DNA of 64,000 nucleotides from an uncultured bacterium (GTDB taxonomy: Bacteria; Bacteroidota; Bacteroidia; Bacteroidales; Bacteroidaceae). A program made the position numbers and the translations under genes. The notes under the pieces were generated by a model that had not been told where the DNA came from, ran no database searches, and was given only the letters and a program-made list of their open reading frames with translations. Positions within the stretch are counted from its first letter, which is position 1. The number at the start of each line of letters is the position of its first letter. The DNA is taken from NCBI GenBank assembly GCA_946188155.1, contig CAMHUC010000009.1:1-64000 (forward strand), given 5' to 3'. Of the stretch, positions 1-10,106 are shown in pieces.

Positions 1-770
1 GCACCGCCACGGGTGTCGCCGTCGAGCTTGGTGAGCACCACGCCGTCGAAGTCGAGGCGGTCGTTGAACTCCTTGGCAGTGTTGACAGCATCCTGACCCG
101 TCATCGCGTCAACCACGAAGAGGGTCTCGTCGGGCTGGATGGCGTTCTTCAGCGTCTCTATCTCGCGCATCATCTCCTCATCGACGGCCAGACGGCCGGC
201 GGTATCGACGATGACCACATTGAAGGACTCCTGCTTGGCCTTGCGGATGGCGTTCTGGGCTATCTCCACCACGTTCTTGTTGCCCTCCTCGGTATATACC
301 TCCACGCCTACGCTCTGGCCTACCACCTTCAGCTGCTCGATGGCGGCAGGACGATAGACGTCGCAGGCCACCAGCAGCGGCTTCTTGTGCTGGCGCGCCT
401 TGAGCATATTGGCCAGCTTGCCGGAGAAGGTGGTCTTACCAGAACCCTGCAGGCCCGACATCAGGATGATGGCCGGACGGCCCTCGAGCTTCAGCTCCAC
501 GGCCTTGCCGCCCATCAGGTCGGTCAGCTCGTCGTGTACAATCTTCACCATCAGCTGACTGGGCTTCACGGCTGTCAGCACGTTCATGCCCAGGGCCTTC
601 TGCTTCACGGTGTCGGTGAAGTTCTTGGCCACCTTGTAGTTCACGTCGGCATCGAGCAGCGCACGGCGCACGTCCTTGAGCGTCTCGGCAACATTGATCT
701 CGGTGATTTTCCCCTCACCCTTCAGTATCTTGAACGACCGTTCGAGCCGCTCGCTTAAATTCTCAAACAT
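1..770 (-). CDS. ffh: Signal recognition particle protein Ffh (partial, C-terminus beyond window edge)
   Basis: Minus-strand translation MFENLSERLERSFKILKGEGKITEINVAETLKDVRRALLDADVNYKVAKNF... GLQGSGKTTFSGKLA ... VDTAGRL ... LTKLDGDTRGGA: SRP54 NG-domain motifs. Confidence 0.93.
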   Translation of the reverse strand, partial: MFENLSERLERSFKILKGEGKITEINVAETLKDVRRALLDADVNYKVAKNFTDTVKQKALGMNVLTAVKPSQLMVKIVHDELTDLMGGKAVELKLEGRPAIILMSGLQGSGKTTFSGKLANMLKARQHKKPLLVACDVYRPAAIEQLKVVGQSVGVEVYTEEGNKNVVEIAQNAIRKAKQESFNVVIVDTAGRLAVDEEMMREIETLKNAIQPDETLFVVDAMTGQDAVNTAKEFNDRLDFDGVVLTKLDGDTRGG

Positions 771-794
771 ACTACTCCTTATTAATTTAGGGTG

Positions 795-826
795 CAAAGG
801 TACGAATAAGCGAGCAAAAAACCAAA
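795..826 (-). promoter_or_regulatory. Bacteroidota-type sigma-A promoter for ffh (TTTG-N20-TACCTTTG)
   Basis: Minus strand TTTG (823-826), 20-nt spacer, TACCTTTG (795-802), just upstream of ffh. Confidence 0.6.
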
Positions 827-911
827 TATTTACCTGAGTTTTTTCGAGCCGAGTACATTCGTCGATGCCTTTTCTTTTCCGTTCCGAAAAATACCTATAT
901 AGATAATAAAC

Positions 912-1390
912 ATAACCCGCACATCTCGCACATCTGCTATATCTTATTAAATATCAATATGTTGTACGTGAAGGTATCTCGCATTTATCTCGCATTTACC
1001 TCGCAGCGAGGGTGAAACAAGAGCCTCGGAAGAGGTTTGAATAGCCTAAACACCGACGGAGAAAGGGCTAAAAGGATGGCCAAATGGCTTCCAACCCATA
1101 AATTCTCGAGAGAATTCAGAGGTTTAAAGGCACTAAAGGTATGCTTTGGAGCCTACTTCCGGTTAAATTCTCTAGAGAATTTAGGCGTCCGAAGGCTCCT
1201 GGCGCAGATATAGCACATTACACTGCCCGACTTTAGGCTACCCAAGGCAGAAAAGATGCCCCGGAAGCTTGAAATCAGGCTGGAAACGATGGTTGTTGCG
1301 AGGTAAATGCGAGGTAAATGCGAGATAGACAGTCTTGCAACATCTTACGTATCAAGCAATTATAGCAGATGTGCGAGATGTGCGGGTTAT
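912..1390. mobile_element. Noncoding element with about 94-bp terminal inverted repeats (MITE-like or structured RNA)
   Basis: 912-941 is the exact reverse complement of 1361-1390 (30 bp); 975-1005 vs 1297-1327 match 30/31; the gap between blocks is 33 nt on both sides. Confidence 0.6.
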
Positions 1391-1577
1391 ATCTATTTAT
1401 ATATATATGTTGTACACCTCTCAGAAAAGCTATTCCGCAGAAATGAAGGGACTTTGGCGTTTTCAGTTTGATAAATAAAACAGAAATGATGGTTCTGTTT
1501 CTTCGTATTCTCAAAGATATTGGTTAAATTTGCGTTCAAATCGATTTTATTCAAGACATGGAAGATCTAACGACACT

Positions 1578-1643
1578 ATGATTACGGGCGAGATAAAATC
1601 GAAGATCGACCTCATCTGGGAGGACTTCTGGACGGGCGGCATC
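1578..1643 (+). pseudogene. Possible remnant of type I restriction-modification HsdM N-terminus
   Basis: ATG followed by MITGEIKSKIDLIWEDFWTGGI, resembling the HsdM N-terminus, then disrupted by a palindrome. Confidence 0.4.
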
Positions 1644-1677
1644 CGTTCGGTCGGATTGCAAATCCGACCGAACGGAT
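1641..1677. repeat. Perfect 17-bp inverted repeat with 3-nt loop
   Basis: atccgttcggtcggatt-gca-aatccgaccgaacggat. Confidence 0.8.
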
Positions 1678-1693
1678 CATTACTACATAAAAT

Positions 1694-1728
1694 AAAAACG
1701 AGACCCAGAACATTGAGCCTCGTTTTTT
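1694..1728 (-). terminator. Probable intrinsic terminator of the acyl-CoA synthetase gene
   Basis: Inverted repeat aaaaacgag...cctcgtttttt with a T-run on the minus strand. Confidence 0.5.
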
Positions 1729-1754
1729 CACTATTCATTATTCACTATTCACTT

Positions 1755-3482
1755 CTAAATCACCTCGTAGCCGAACTTCTTGCAGAGGTCGAGGCTCATC
1801 TCCTTGAGACGGAACTTCTGAATCTTGCCAGAGCCCGTCAGGGGGAACTCGTCGATGAAGAACACGTACTTGGGAATCTTGTAGCGGGCAATCTTGCCAC
1901 GGCAGAACTCCTGCACGTCCTCGGGCTCCATCTTCACGCCGGGCTGGAGGATGATGAAGGCACCGACGGCCTCGCCATACTTCTTCGACGGCACGGCAGC
2001 CACCTGCACATCCTTGATGCCCTCCATGTGGTAGAGGAACTCCTCAATCTCACGGGGATAGATGTTCTCGCCTCCACGGATAATCATGTCCTTGATGCGG
2101 CCCGTGATGCGATAGAAGCCCTGCTCGTCCTTCACGCCGAGGTCGCCGGAATGAAGGAACCCGTTCTTGTCGATCACCTCGGCCGTGGCCTGCGGATTCT
2201 TATAGTAGCCCTTCATCACGTTGAAGCCCCGGCAGCACATCTCGCCCTGCACGCCCACGGGGCACTCCTCGCCGGTCTCGGGGTCGAGCACCTTCACCTC
2301 CACGAAGGGATAGTCGCGGCCCACGGTGGTGCAGCGCTGCTCGAAGGAGTCGTTCAGACAGGTCTGCGTCATGCCAGGCGACGACTCGGTCAGTCCGTAG
2401 ACGCTGGTGATGGTCATAAACATCTTCTCCGAGACGCGCTTCATCAGCTCCACGGGGCAGAGGCTGCCGGCCATGATGCCGGTGCGCAGACAGCTCAGGT
2501 CGAACATGGAGAACATCGGGTGGTCGAGCTCGGCGATGAACATCGTGGGCACGCCGTAGACGGCCGTACACCGTTCCTTATGGATGGAGGCCAGCACCAC
2601 TAAGGGGTCGAACTTCTCGACCATCACCTCTGTACAGCCGTGGGTGAGGCAGTTCATCGTGGCCAGCACCACGCCGAAGCAGTGGAACAGGGGCACGCAG
2701 ACGCACAGCTTGTCATCCTGGGTGAAGCCCATGTTCTCGCCGGTGAAGTAGCCGTCGTTGGCAATGTTATAGTGGGTAAGCATCACGCCCTTGGGGAATC
2801 CCGTGGTGCCCGAGGTGTACTGCATGTTGCACACGTCGTGGCAGGTGACGTTCTTCTTCATCTCGTCGAGCGTCTCGTCCTCGATGTTCTGCCCTAAGAG
2901 GAGCAGCTCGGCGGTGTTGAACATGCCGCGATACTTCTCCATGCCTATGAACACCACGTTCTTCATGTGGGGGAAGCGCTCCGAGCAGAGATGGCCGCGC
3001 TCGCAGTTCTTCAGCTCGGGCAGCATGGTGTAGGTCATGTCGACGTAGTTGCAGTCCCACGTGCCGTCGGTGATGCAGAGGGTGTGCATGTCGGAGTCCT
3101 TACACAGGAATTCCAGCTCGTTCTGCTTGTAGTTGGTGTTCACCGTCACGAGCACGGCACCGATCTTCGCCGTGGCATAAAGGAACGTCAGCCAGTCGGG
3201 CACATTCGTTGCCCAGATGCCCACGTTCGACCCTTTCTTCACGCCGATGGCGATGAGACCCTTGGCCAGGTTGTCAACGCGCTCGTTGAACTTCGCCCAG
3301 GTGAAGCGGAGGTCGCGGTCGCTGTAGACGATGTATTCCTTGTCGGGCGTCGTCTCGGCCCAGTGCTCGAGCCACTGGCCGAGGGTGCGCTCATAGAGCT
3401 GATAGCCCTCGCTGCCCGTCTCGGCGGGGTATGTACGGTCAGGCAGCGGACGGCCTGCCATGTCTAATCTCACGTTACTCAT
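1755..3482 (-). CDS. AMP-binding acyl-CoA synthetase
   Basis: 575 aa; [48 protein letters not shown] motifs. Confidence 0.9.
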   Translation of the reverse strand: MSNVRLDMAGRPLPDRTYPAETGSEGYQLYERTLGQWLEHWAETTPDKEYIVYSDRDLRFTWAKFNERVDNLAKGLIAIGVKKGSNVGIWATNVPDWLTFLYATAKIGAVLVTVNTNYKQNELEFLCKDSDMHTLCITDGTWDCNYVDMTYTMLPELKNCERGHLCSERFPHMKNVVFIGMEKYRGMFNTAELLLLGQNIEDETLDEMKKNVTCHDVCNMQYTSGTTGFPKGVMLTHYNIANDGYFTGENMGFTQDDKLCVCVPLFHCFGVVLATMNCLTHGCTEVMVEKFDPLVVLASIHKERCTAVYGVPTMFIAELDHPMFSMFDLSCLRTGIMAGSLCPVELMKRVSEKMFMTITSVYGLTESSPGMTQTCLNDSFEQRCTTVGRDYPFVEVKVLDPETGEECPVGVQGEMCCRGFNVMKGYYKNPQATAEVIDKNGFLHSGDLGVKDEQGFYRITGRIKDMIIRGGENIYPREIEEFLYHMEGIKDVQVAAVPSKKYGEAVGAFIILQPGVKMEPEDVQEFCRGKIARYKIPKYVFFIDEFPLTGSGKIQKFRLKEMSLDLCKKFGYEVI

Positions 3483-3484
3483 CT

Positions 3485-3538
3485 TTTCGTTATTACGACA
3501 TTACGTTATTACGACATTACGTTATTACGACATTACGC
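3485..3538. repeat. Tandem word array (cgttattacgacatta)
   Basis: Three direct copies of cgttattacgacatta between the acs and cupin-regulator genes. Confidence 0.75.
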
Positions 3539-3540
3539 TA

Positions 3541-4125
3541 TCAGAAAGGAATATAAACCAGTGCGAGAATCTTTGCCGACTTGCCCAGTGCGCCGTGCAG
3601 ATGGTGCTTCACGATGGAGTCGTAGTAGATGGAGTCGCCCTGCTTGAGCAGATACTTCTCCTTGCCATACTCCACCTCTATCTCGCCCTCCATGACGTAG
3701 ATGAACTCCTCACCCTCGTGGGCCGAGAGCTTATAGTCGAGCGAGTCGGTGGGATTGATGTCGATGATGAACGGCTCCATGTGCCGCCCGACCTTCTGCT
3801 GTGCCAGCGGGTGGTACTCCATGTGCTTGCGGGCATCGGTGGCCCCGTTGGAGAAGCTGATGCTGCTGTCCTTCTCCCGATCCTCGGCACGGGTGACGAC
3901 GGGACCCAGCGAGTCGTTGTCGTCCATGAAGGTGCCCAGTCGCACACCCAGTGCCCGGGCTATCTTGATCAGCGGCCCCAGCGAGGGCAGGTTCGTGTCG
4001 TTCTCAATACTTGTAATCTGCTCTACGGAGAGGCCGGTGCTCTCTGCAATCTCCTCGATGCTGAGGTTCTTCGATTCTCTGAGTCCCTTGATTTTGGAAC
4101 CTACGAAAGTGTTACTATTCGACAT
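3541..4125 (-). CDS. XRE-family transcriptional regulator with cupin domain
   Basis: N-terminal HTH (IEEIAESTGLSVEQITSIEND) plus C-terminal cupin (HEGEEFIYVMEGEIEV). Confidence 0.88.
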   Translation of the reverse strand: MSNSNTFVGSKIKGLRESKNLSIEEIAESTGLSVEQITSIENDTNLPSLGPLIKIARALGVRLGTFMDDNDSLGPVVTRAEDREKDSSISFSNGATDARKHMEYHPLAQQKVGRHMEPFIIDINPTDSLDYKLSAHEGEEFIYVMEGEIEVEYGKEKYLLKQGDSIYYDSIVKHHLHGALGKSAKILALVYIPF

Positions 4126-4199
4126 AAAAAACTTATGATTTGTTACATTTGCCTATTTTAGGACGCAAAATTACAACAAAATTGTGAAATGCGCAAACT

Positions 4200-4805
4200 T
4201 TACGTGTCGTTTTTACTTTGTTTCACATTCTGAGACTGTCGCCAGCTGAACTCGCAGCCGCAGTACTGCTGATTATAGAAGCCGTACTCGCGTAGCAGCT
4301 GGTTGCGGCGCTCCTGCAGTCCCCCCTTTCGCCAGTTCTGATCCCAGTAGACGACTCCCTCCACAGCCTGCTCTGCCTGATGGCCAGCCCTGTCAATCTG
4401 CTCCTGGCTCTTCCAGCGGCTGGAGGCCAGCGTGGTGGTAAAGTACTTCAGCCCCAGCTCGCGGGCCTTCTGTGCTGCCACCGTCAGACGAAGGATGAAG
4501 CACTGCTGGCACCTGTTGCCTCGCTCCGGCTCGTCCTCAAGCCCGCGGACACCACGGCGCCACTGCTCATGGTCGTAGTCGCCGTCGATCCACCGGAGTC
4601 CGAGGCTCTCGGCATGGCGCTTACTCTCGTTCTTACGGATGTCGTACTCCTCGCGGGGCCAGATGTTGGGATTATAATAGAATAAGGTGGGGCGCACCCC
4701 ATGCCCCAGCATCCACTCGACAATAGCCGAGGAGCACGGGACACAGCAGACGTGGAGCAACACCTGCTCGCAATCCTCAGGAACAACTATAACCGGACTC
4801 CTCAT
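4200..4805 (-). CDS. queH: Epoxyqueuosine reductase QueH
   Basis: LLHVCCVPCSS, YYNPNIWPREEYDIRK, RCQQCFILRL motifs of the QueH family. Confidence 0.88.
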   Translation of the reverse strand: MRSPVIVVPEDCEQVLLHVCCVPCSSAIVEWMLGHGVRPTLFYYNPNIWPREEYDIRKNESKRHAESLGLRWIDGDYDHEQWRRGVRGLEDEPERGNRCQQCFILRLTVAAQKARELGLKYFTTTLASSRWKSQEQIDRAGHQAEQAVEGVVYWDQNWRKGGLQERRNQLLREYGFYNQQYCGCEFSWRQSQNVKQSKNDT

Positions 4806-4970
4806 TATTTCACATCAAAATAATTTATGATAATTCTTGTTCAATCCGTGATAATTATATGTTTATATCTTAACACGAATTGCCACGAATTGAACACGAA
4901 TTTCTCATTAACCTTTTATATAAGATAATATTGCGCATCTACTTATTCTATTTTTACATTCTTACATTTT

Positions 4971-5819
4971 TCACAGTCCTCGCGCCTTCCAGATGCGGTC
5001 CTTCGCGGCATTGATCTCCTGGAATTTCTTCTCAGCAGCCTTGCGCACATCCTCACCCAGGGCCGCCACCTTGTCGGGATGGTGCTCCAGGGCCAGTTTG
5101 CGGTAGGCTTTCTTCACCTCGTCGTCACTGGCATCTGGGCTGACGCCCAGCACCTTGTAGGCATCCTCCAGCGTATCGCCCGAGAGGTGGAGCATCGAGT
5201 CAACCTCGCTGTCGCGCAGCCCCATCCAACGAGCACACTCCTTCAGTGCCTCTACCTCGCTCTGGGGAACAGAACCGTCGGCCTGGGCCACCAGCACCAG
5301 ATAGTTGAGCAGCTGAAGGCGCTGCGAGTAGTCCATCGAGCGGTTGATCTGCATCGAGCAGTCGCGCACCGTCTGCTTGAACTGCTGCCAGCCCTCGCGT
5401 TTCTGCTCGTCGAAGAGCTTGTTCAGGATTTCATTGCCCTGGCTGACGGCACCCTCGCCAAAGTTCTGGCGCAGCATCTGGCGCACCAGCTCCATCTCGG
5501 AGTGCATCGCACGGCCGTCGGCCTTGATAATATAGCTGGAGAGCACCAGCAACGAGAAGAGGAAACTGTTGCGGTCGCCCTGCTGCTGCCGCCGCCGGTA
5601 GGCCTGCTGGTACATCTGGCTGTAGTCCTGATACGACTGCTGCTGCCACGAGGCCCGCTCGCGCTCAGAACCCTGGCCCCACGTGCCAGAGTTGTCGGCG
5701 GAGTTCACACCGTCGAGCATGGTGTCGAAGGCGGAGCCAAGCAGCCAGCCTGCCAACGCGCCAAGGGGTCCACCTGCCATCCAGCCGATGAATCCCGCTA
5801 TCCACTTGCCTGCTGCCAT
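4971..5819 (-). CDS. TerB-like/DnaJ (DjlA-type) co-chaperone
   Basis: C-terminal J domain [31 protein letters not shown]; central TerB-like helical region. Confidence 0.85.
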   Translation of the reverse strand: MAAGKWIAGFIGWMAGGPLGALAGWLLGSAFDTMLDGVNSADNSGTWGQGSERERASWQQQSYQDYSQMYQQAYRRRQQQGDRNSFLFSLLVLSSYIIKADGRAMHSEMELVRQMLRQNFGEGAVSQGNEILNKLFDEQKREGWQQFKQTVRDCSMQINRSMDYSQRLQLLNYLVLVAQADGSVPQSEVEALKECARWMGLRDSEVDSMLHLSGDTLEDAYKVLGVSPDASDDEVKKAYRKLALEHHPDKVAALGEDVRKAAEKKFQEINAAKDRIWKARGL

Positions 5820-5825
5820 CGCCGC

Positions 5826-6065
5826 TTACTTCTTAATCAGCGAGGCTACCCACAGAATGGCTACAGCGCCCACGATGGCTGTACCCAGCTGGCCCAGCAC
5901 ACCACCCCACTCGATGCCTAACTGCTCGAACAGCCAGCCACCGACAAGACCACCAAAGAGGCCCAGCACCAGATTCATGATGAACCCGAAGCCGCCGCCC
6001 TTCATCAACTTGCCGGCACAGAAGCCGGCCAGACATCCAAGAATGATTGAACCTATTAATCCCAT
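5826..6065 (-). CDS. GlsB/YeaQ/YmgE-family stress-response membrane protein
   Basis: 79 aa, Gly-rich TM helices (GSIILGCLAGFCAGKLMKGGGFGFIMNLVLGLFGGLVGGWLF). Confidence 0.85.
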   Translation of the reverse strand: MGLIGSIILGCLAGFCAGKLMKGGGFGFIMNLVLGLFGGLVGGWLFEQLGIEWGGVLGQLGTAIVGAVAILWVASLIKK

Positions 6066-6181
6066 AATCTTTTCTGCTTAATGATAAAAACGCTGCAAAA
6101 GTACAAAGAAAAATCGGAAACGCCAAAGCTTCCCACTATTTTCGGCAACAGAACACGAAGAAACGAAGTAAGGCAAAGCAC

Positions 6182-7081
6182 TTAGCGCTCAAGGTCAGCT
6201 GCCGACTTGATAGTCGTCAGCAGGTCGTGCTGTACGATGCCGTTCGTTGCCACCACGCTGTTGCCCTGCGTGAAGTCGACAGAACCCAGATAGTCGGTCA
6301 CCATGCCACCGGCCTGCTGCACTATCAGGCTGCCGGCCATATAGTCCCACTGGCCGATATACTGCTCTGCATAGCCGTCGAGGCGGCCCGCGGCCACATA
6401 GCAGAGTGCCATTGCGGCCGACCCGCACATGCGGATGCTGCCCACACGGCCATAGAGGGCATCTATCAGGCGCTTGATGACGGGTTTATAGGCGTCGCTG
6501 TTGTAGGGCAGCTGCAGACAGAGCAGGGCATCCTGAATCTTCTGTCCGCTCACGTGCAGGCCGATGGGTCGTGATGACTGTTTGTAGTCCTTCCCCATGG
6601 ATTGCTGCAGCCATGCTCCTCCTCCCTGCCAGGCATAGAAGCACTCGTCGGCACATATCTCATAGACCACGCCAATCAATATCTCCCTGCCCTTCAGCAG
6701 CGCGATGCTCACGGCGTACGGCGCATACTGATGGATGAAGTTGGTAGTGCCATCCAGCGGGTCCACCACCCAGCACGGTGCGTCAGGCCCTGCGGAGCGC
6801 ACAGCAGAGGGGCTGTCGCTCTGTGCTGCCGTCCCCTCCTCGGTGATGAAGCCAGCCTCAGGCAACAGCTCTCGCAGAGCGCTGACTATCAGCCGCTCCG
6901 AACCTTTGTCCACATACGACACATAGTCGTGGGCGTGCTTACGCTCGACACGCTCCAGCGAAAACTTCTTGCGTTCCTCTCGTATATAGCTGCCTGCCCG
7001 TCTGGCAATGTCGCAAACGGCCTGCGTACATTTCTCTAAATCAATCGTCTGCTCTATAGTCAGTATCTTGTCATTATTCAT
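6182..7081 (-). CDS. Inositol monophosphatase family protein (SuhB/CysQ-like)
   Basis: FITEEGT, WVVDPLDGTTNFIHQYAPYAVS, GQWDYMAGSLIVQQAGG motifs; start at MNNDKIL. Confidence 0.88.
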   Translation of the reverse strand: MNNDKILTIEQTIDLEKCTQAVCDIARRAGSYIREERKKFSLERVERKHAHDYVSYVDKGSERLIVSALRELLPEAGFITEEGTAAQSDSPSAVRSAGPDAPCWVVDPLDGTTNFIHQYAPYAVSIALLKGREILIGVVYEICADECFYAWQGGGAWLQQSMGKDYKQSSRPIGLHVSGQKIQDALLCLQLPYNSDAYKPVIKRLIDALYGRVGSIRMCGSAAMALCYVAAGRLDGYAEQYIGQWDYMAGSLIVQQAGGMVTDYLGSVDFTQGNSVVATNGIVQHDLLTTIKSAADLER

Positions 7082-7148
7082 GTTTGTTCTCGTTCTAAAG
7101 AATAGCTGGCTGCAAAGGTAAGCATTTCCCATGAAACAGCAAAGCAAA

Positions 7149-8081
7149 TCACTTACTTTTCTTGTCGGCCAGGTACATACCTACAAGGATGAGCAGCGTG
7201 CCCAGTAGGAACCAGAGGGTGATCTGCTCGGAGAGGATGAGCCAGGCGAAGATGATGGTGGTGACGGGATTGAAGTAGACATAGTTGGTGGCCACGACGG
7301 CTCCAAGCTTCTTCATCACCCAGTTCCAGGCCAGGAAGCAGCCCATCGAGGCGATGCAGCCGAGGAAGAGGAGGTTGAAGAGAATTGAAAGATTGAAGGA
7401 TTGAAGAGTGGAAGAATTAAATATTCCAGTTTCTTCGGGTCGCCACATAAAATAAGGTATCATGGCGAGCAGTCCGTAGAAGAACACCTTGCGGGTGATG
7501 AATAGCGTGTTGTAACGACTGTTGGCCGGTATCATCAGCAGCGAGTAGAAGCCCCAGCAGAGGGCTGCCAGGAAGGCCAGCGAGTCGCCCAGGGGCGATA
7601 GATGGAGCACGAAATGGCCGTTGAGCACCACCACGGCGACGCCGAGTGCCGCCATCAGGGTGCCAAGCGTCTGCAGACGGCTGAGGCGCTGCGAGCGGTA
7701 GAAGATGACGATGAGTGCCGTGGCCACGAGTGGCGACAGGCTGACGATGAGCGAGGTATTGGTGGTAGTGGTGTAGTTCATCGCAGTGTTCTCGGCGAGG
7801 AAGTAGAGCGTGCCGCCACTGATGCCCAGCAGGAGCATCAGCAGCTCGTCGCGCCAGGAGTCGGCAAAGAGGCGCAGCCGCTTCCTGGCATAGCTGTAGC
7901 CCAGCAGCAGCACGTAGGCGATGATGAACCGCAGCGTGAAGATCTGCGCCGGCGTAAGGCCGCCGAGCAGCAGCAACTTGGTGGATATGAACGTAGACCC
8001 CCAAATTGCCACTACCGCGAAAGCAGCCAGATGATATATCAAGCCCTTCTCTCTCACCTTTTTCCACTCACCTCTCACCAC
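7149..8081 (-). CDS. EamA/DMT-family transporter
   Basis: 310 aa, ten predicted TM segments, AIWGSTFISTKLLLLGGLTPAQIFTLRF; carries an internal word-array insertion. Confidence 0.85.
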   Translation of the reverse strand: MVRGEWKKVREKGLIYHLAAFAVVAIWGSTFISTKLLLLGGLTPAQIFTLRFIIAYVLLLGYSYARKRLRLFADSWRDELLMLLLGISGGTLYFLAENTAMNYTTTTNTSLIVSLSPLVATALIVIFYRSQRLSRLQTLGTLMAALGVAVVVLNGHFVLHLSPLGDSLAFLAALCWGFYSLLMIPANSRYNTLFITRKVFFYGLLAMIPYFMWRPEETGIFNSSTLQSFNLSILFNLLFLGCIASMGCFLAWNWVMKKLGAVVATNYVYFNPVTTIIFAWLILSEQITLWFLLGTLLILVGMYLADKKSK

Positions 8082-8876
8082 TCACCTCTTAATCTCGATA
8101 TCCCGACGCACATTATTCCGAATCTTCGTCAGATATGCCTTCATGCCCTCAGCATCCTTCGTGTCTATAATCTCGAGCAGCTCTTTCAGCTCGGTGCGTA
8201 TCTGGCTGACCTGATCGTGGGTGTAGGGGTTGAAGAGGATTTCCTGCAGCAGGTAGTCGTCCTCGTTGAGCACGCCCTTGGCTATCTTCATGTGGCGCTT
8301 GAAGGTGGTGCCCGGTGCGTCCTGATGCTTCATGACGGCAGCGAAGACGAAGGTCGACACGAAAGGAATCGACAGCGAGTAGGCCACCGTCTTGTCGTGC
8401 TCCTCGAAGGTGTACTCGTAGATGTTCAGGCCCAGTCGCTGGTAGAGGTCCTTGAAGAAGATGCGCCCCATGTAGTCGCCCTCGCTGATGATGATGGCGT
8501 TCTCCTCGGAGAGCTGCTGCAGGTTGGCGAATGTGGGTCCGAACATCGGGTGGGTGCTGACGTAGCGCATGCCCGACTGCTCATAGAACTCCTTCAGGTC
8601 AGTCTTCACCGACGCGATGTCGCTGATGATGCACTCCTTGGGCAGATAGGGTATCACCTCGCGGAACACGGGGATGGTGTACTTCAGCGTGACGGCATTG
8701 ATGAGCAGCTCGGGCTGGAAGGCCTGCACCTCCTCGTAGGTGGTGAACCGCTGACAGTTATAGGTGAACCGCATGCGCTTGGGGTCGCGCTCGAATACAG
8801 CCACCTCGTGGTCGAAACTCAGCAGGTCGATGAAGAAGCTTCCCATCTTGCCTGCTCCCATAACTAATATCTTCAT
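8082..8876 (-). CDS. tyrA: Prephenate dehydrogenase
   Basis: MKILVMGAGKMGSFFIDLLSFDHEVAVFERD; YVSTHPMFGPT; located in the aromatic amino-acid operon. Confidence 0.85.
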   Translation of the reverse strand: MKILVMGAGKMGSFFIDLLSFDHEVAVFERDPKRMRFTYNCQRFTTYEEVQAFQPELLINAVTLKYTIPVFREVIPYLPKECIISDIASVKTDLKEFYEQSGMRYVSTHPMFGPTFANLQQLSEENAIIISEGDYMGRIFFKDLYQRLGLNIYEYTFEEHDKTVAYSLSIPFVSTFVFAAVMKHQDAPGTTFKRHMKIAKGVLNEDDYLLQEILFNPYTHDQVSQIRTELKELLEIIDTKDAEGMKAYLTKIRNNVRRDIEIKR

Positions 8877-8894
8877 ATTCTATACATTTTTTTA

Positions 8895-8968
8895 TTCTAA
8901 GGATGCAAGGAGAGAAGGAGTTTTAATCATATTCCAAGAGGATCTCCTTACCTCCTTGTCTCCTTAGA
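8895..8968. repeat. Inverted word repeat (tctaagga... / ...tccttaga)
   Basis: tctaaggatgcaaggagagaaggag opposed to ctccttacctccttgtctccttaga in the tyrA-aroF intergenic gap. Confidence 0.6.
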
Positions 8969-8987
8969 CAATAAAAACATCCTCAGA

Positions 8988-10052
8988 TTACTTGTTAATA
9001 ATCTCCATTTGCTGACGCACCGACTCCTCGTGGATATTCTCGAATACGCGGGCCACGAACTCGGCGTCCATGCCGGTCAGTGTGCCCTGTGCGCCGCGCT
9101 TGTTCAGGATCTCGTTGTAGCGGTTGGTCTGCAGCACGGTCATGTTGTGTTCCTTCTTATACTGGCCTATCTCGCGGCATACCTTCATGCGACGGGCCAG
9201 CACGTCCATGATCTCATTGTCGAGCTCGTCAATCTGCTTACGCAGCTGGGTGAGTCCTTCGGTGGTGGTGTTCTCGTCGCGGATGACGAGCAGCGAGAGG
9301 ATATAGTCGAGCACGTCGGGCGTCACCTGCTGCTTGGCATCGCTCCACGCCTTGTCGGGGTCGCAGTGGCTCTCGATGATCAGTCCGTCGAAGCCCAGGT
9401 CCATGGCCTGCTGGCAGAGCGGTGCTATCAGCTCGCGGCGGCCTCCGATGTGGCTGGGGTCGCTGATGATGGGCAACTCGGGGATTCGGCGGTGCAGCTC
9501 GATGGGTATCTGCCACATCGGGGCGTTGCGGTAGATCTTCTTCTCATAGCTGGAGAAGCCGCGATGGATGGCCCCCAGCCGCTTGATGCCGGCCTGGTTG
9601 AGGCGCTCCATGGCCCCGATCCATAGCTCGAGGTCGGGGTTAACGGGGTTCTTGACGAACACGGGGATGTCCACACCCTGCAGGGCATCGGCCAGGGCCT
9701 GCATGGCGAAGGGGTTGGCCGAGGTGCGCGCACCAATCCAGAGGATGTCGACACCATACTTCAGGCAGAGCTCCACATGCTCGGGCGTGGCCACTTCGGT
9801 GGAGACGAGCATCTTGGTCTCCTGCTTCACCTGCTTGAGCCACACTAAGGCCGGCTCGCCGTGGCCTTCGAAGCCGCCGGGCTTGGTGCGGGGTTTCCAC
9901 ACACCGGCACGGAAGTTGTGGCAGCCCTTCATGGCCAGTTCGCGGGCAGTAGTCATCACTTGTTCCTCGGTCTCGGCAGAGCAGGGGCCTGCTATCACGA
10001 AGGGACGTTCGTTGTCACTCGGAAGGTTCAGTTTTTCTAATTCCAGTTCCAT
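8988..10052 (-). CDS. Bifunctional 3-deoxy-7-phosphoheptulonate synthase/chorismate mutase
   Basis: RPFVIAGPCSAETEEQ, FRAGVWKPRTKPGGFEG; C-terminal chorismate mutase domain LRKQIDELDNEIMDVLARRMKV. Confidence 0.93.
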   Translation of the reverse strand: MELELEKLNLPSDNERPFVIAGPCSAETEEQVMTTARELAMKGCHNFRAGVWKPRTKPGGFEGHGEPALVWLKQVKQETKMLVSTEVATPEHVELCLKYGVDILWIGARTSANPFAMQALADALQGVDIPVFVKNPVNPDLELWIGAMERLNQAGIKRLGAIHRGFSSYEKKIYRNAPMWQIPIELHRRIPELPIISDPSHIGGRRELIAPLCQQAMDLGFDGLIIESHCDPDKAWSDAKQQVTPDVLDYILSLLVIRDENTTTEGLTQLRKQIDELDNEIMDVLARRMKVCREIGQYKKEHNMTVLQTNRYNEILNKRGAQGTLTGMDAEFVARVFENIHEESVRQQMEIINK

Positions 10053-10106
10053 ATTGCTTGGGATTCTATTGTTATTCTTTTACTTATTGTCTAAGGATTT
10101 TAGGAT

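Noticed and set aside
1530-2603. 357-aa + strand ORF (and similar long ORFs at 387-758, 2967-3467, 7602-8867, 10673-11845, 26426-27406, 27966-29054, 44709-45971)
   Set aside because: Antisense shadows of well-supported genes in GC-rich codons (His/Val/Leu/Ala-rich translations), no family resemblance
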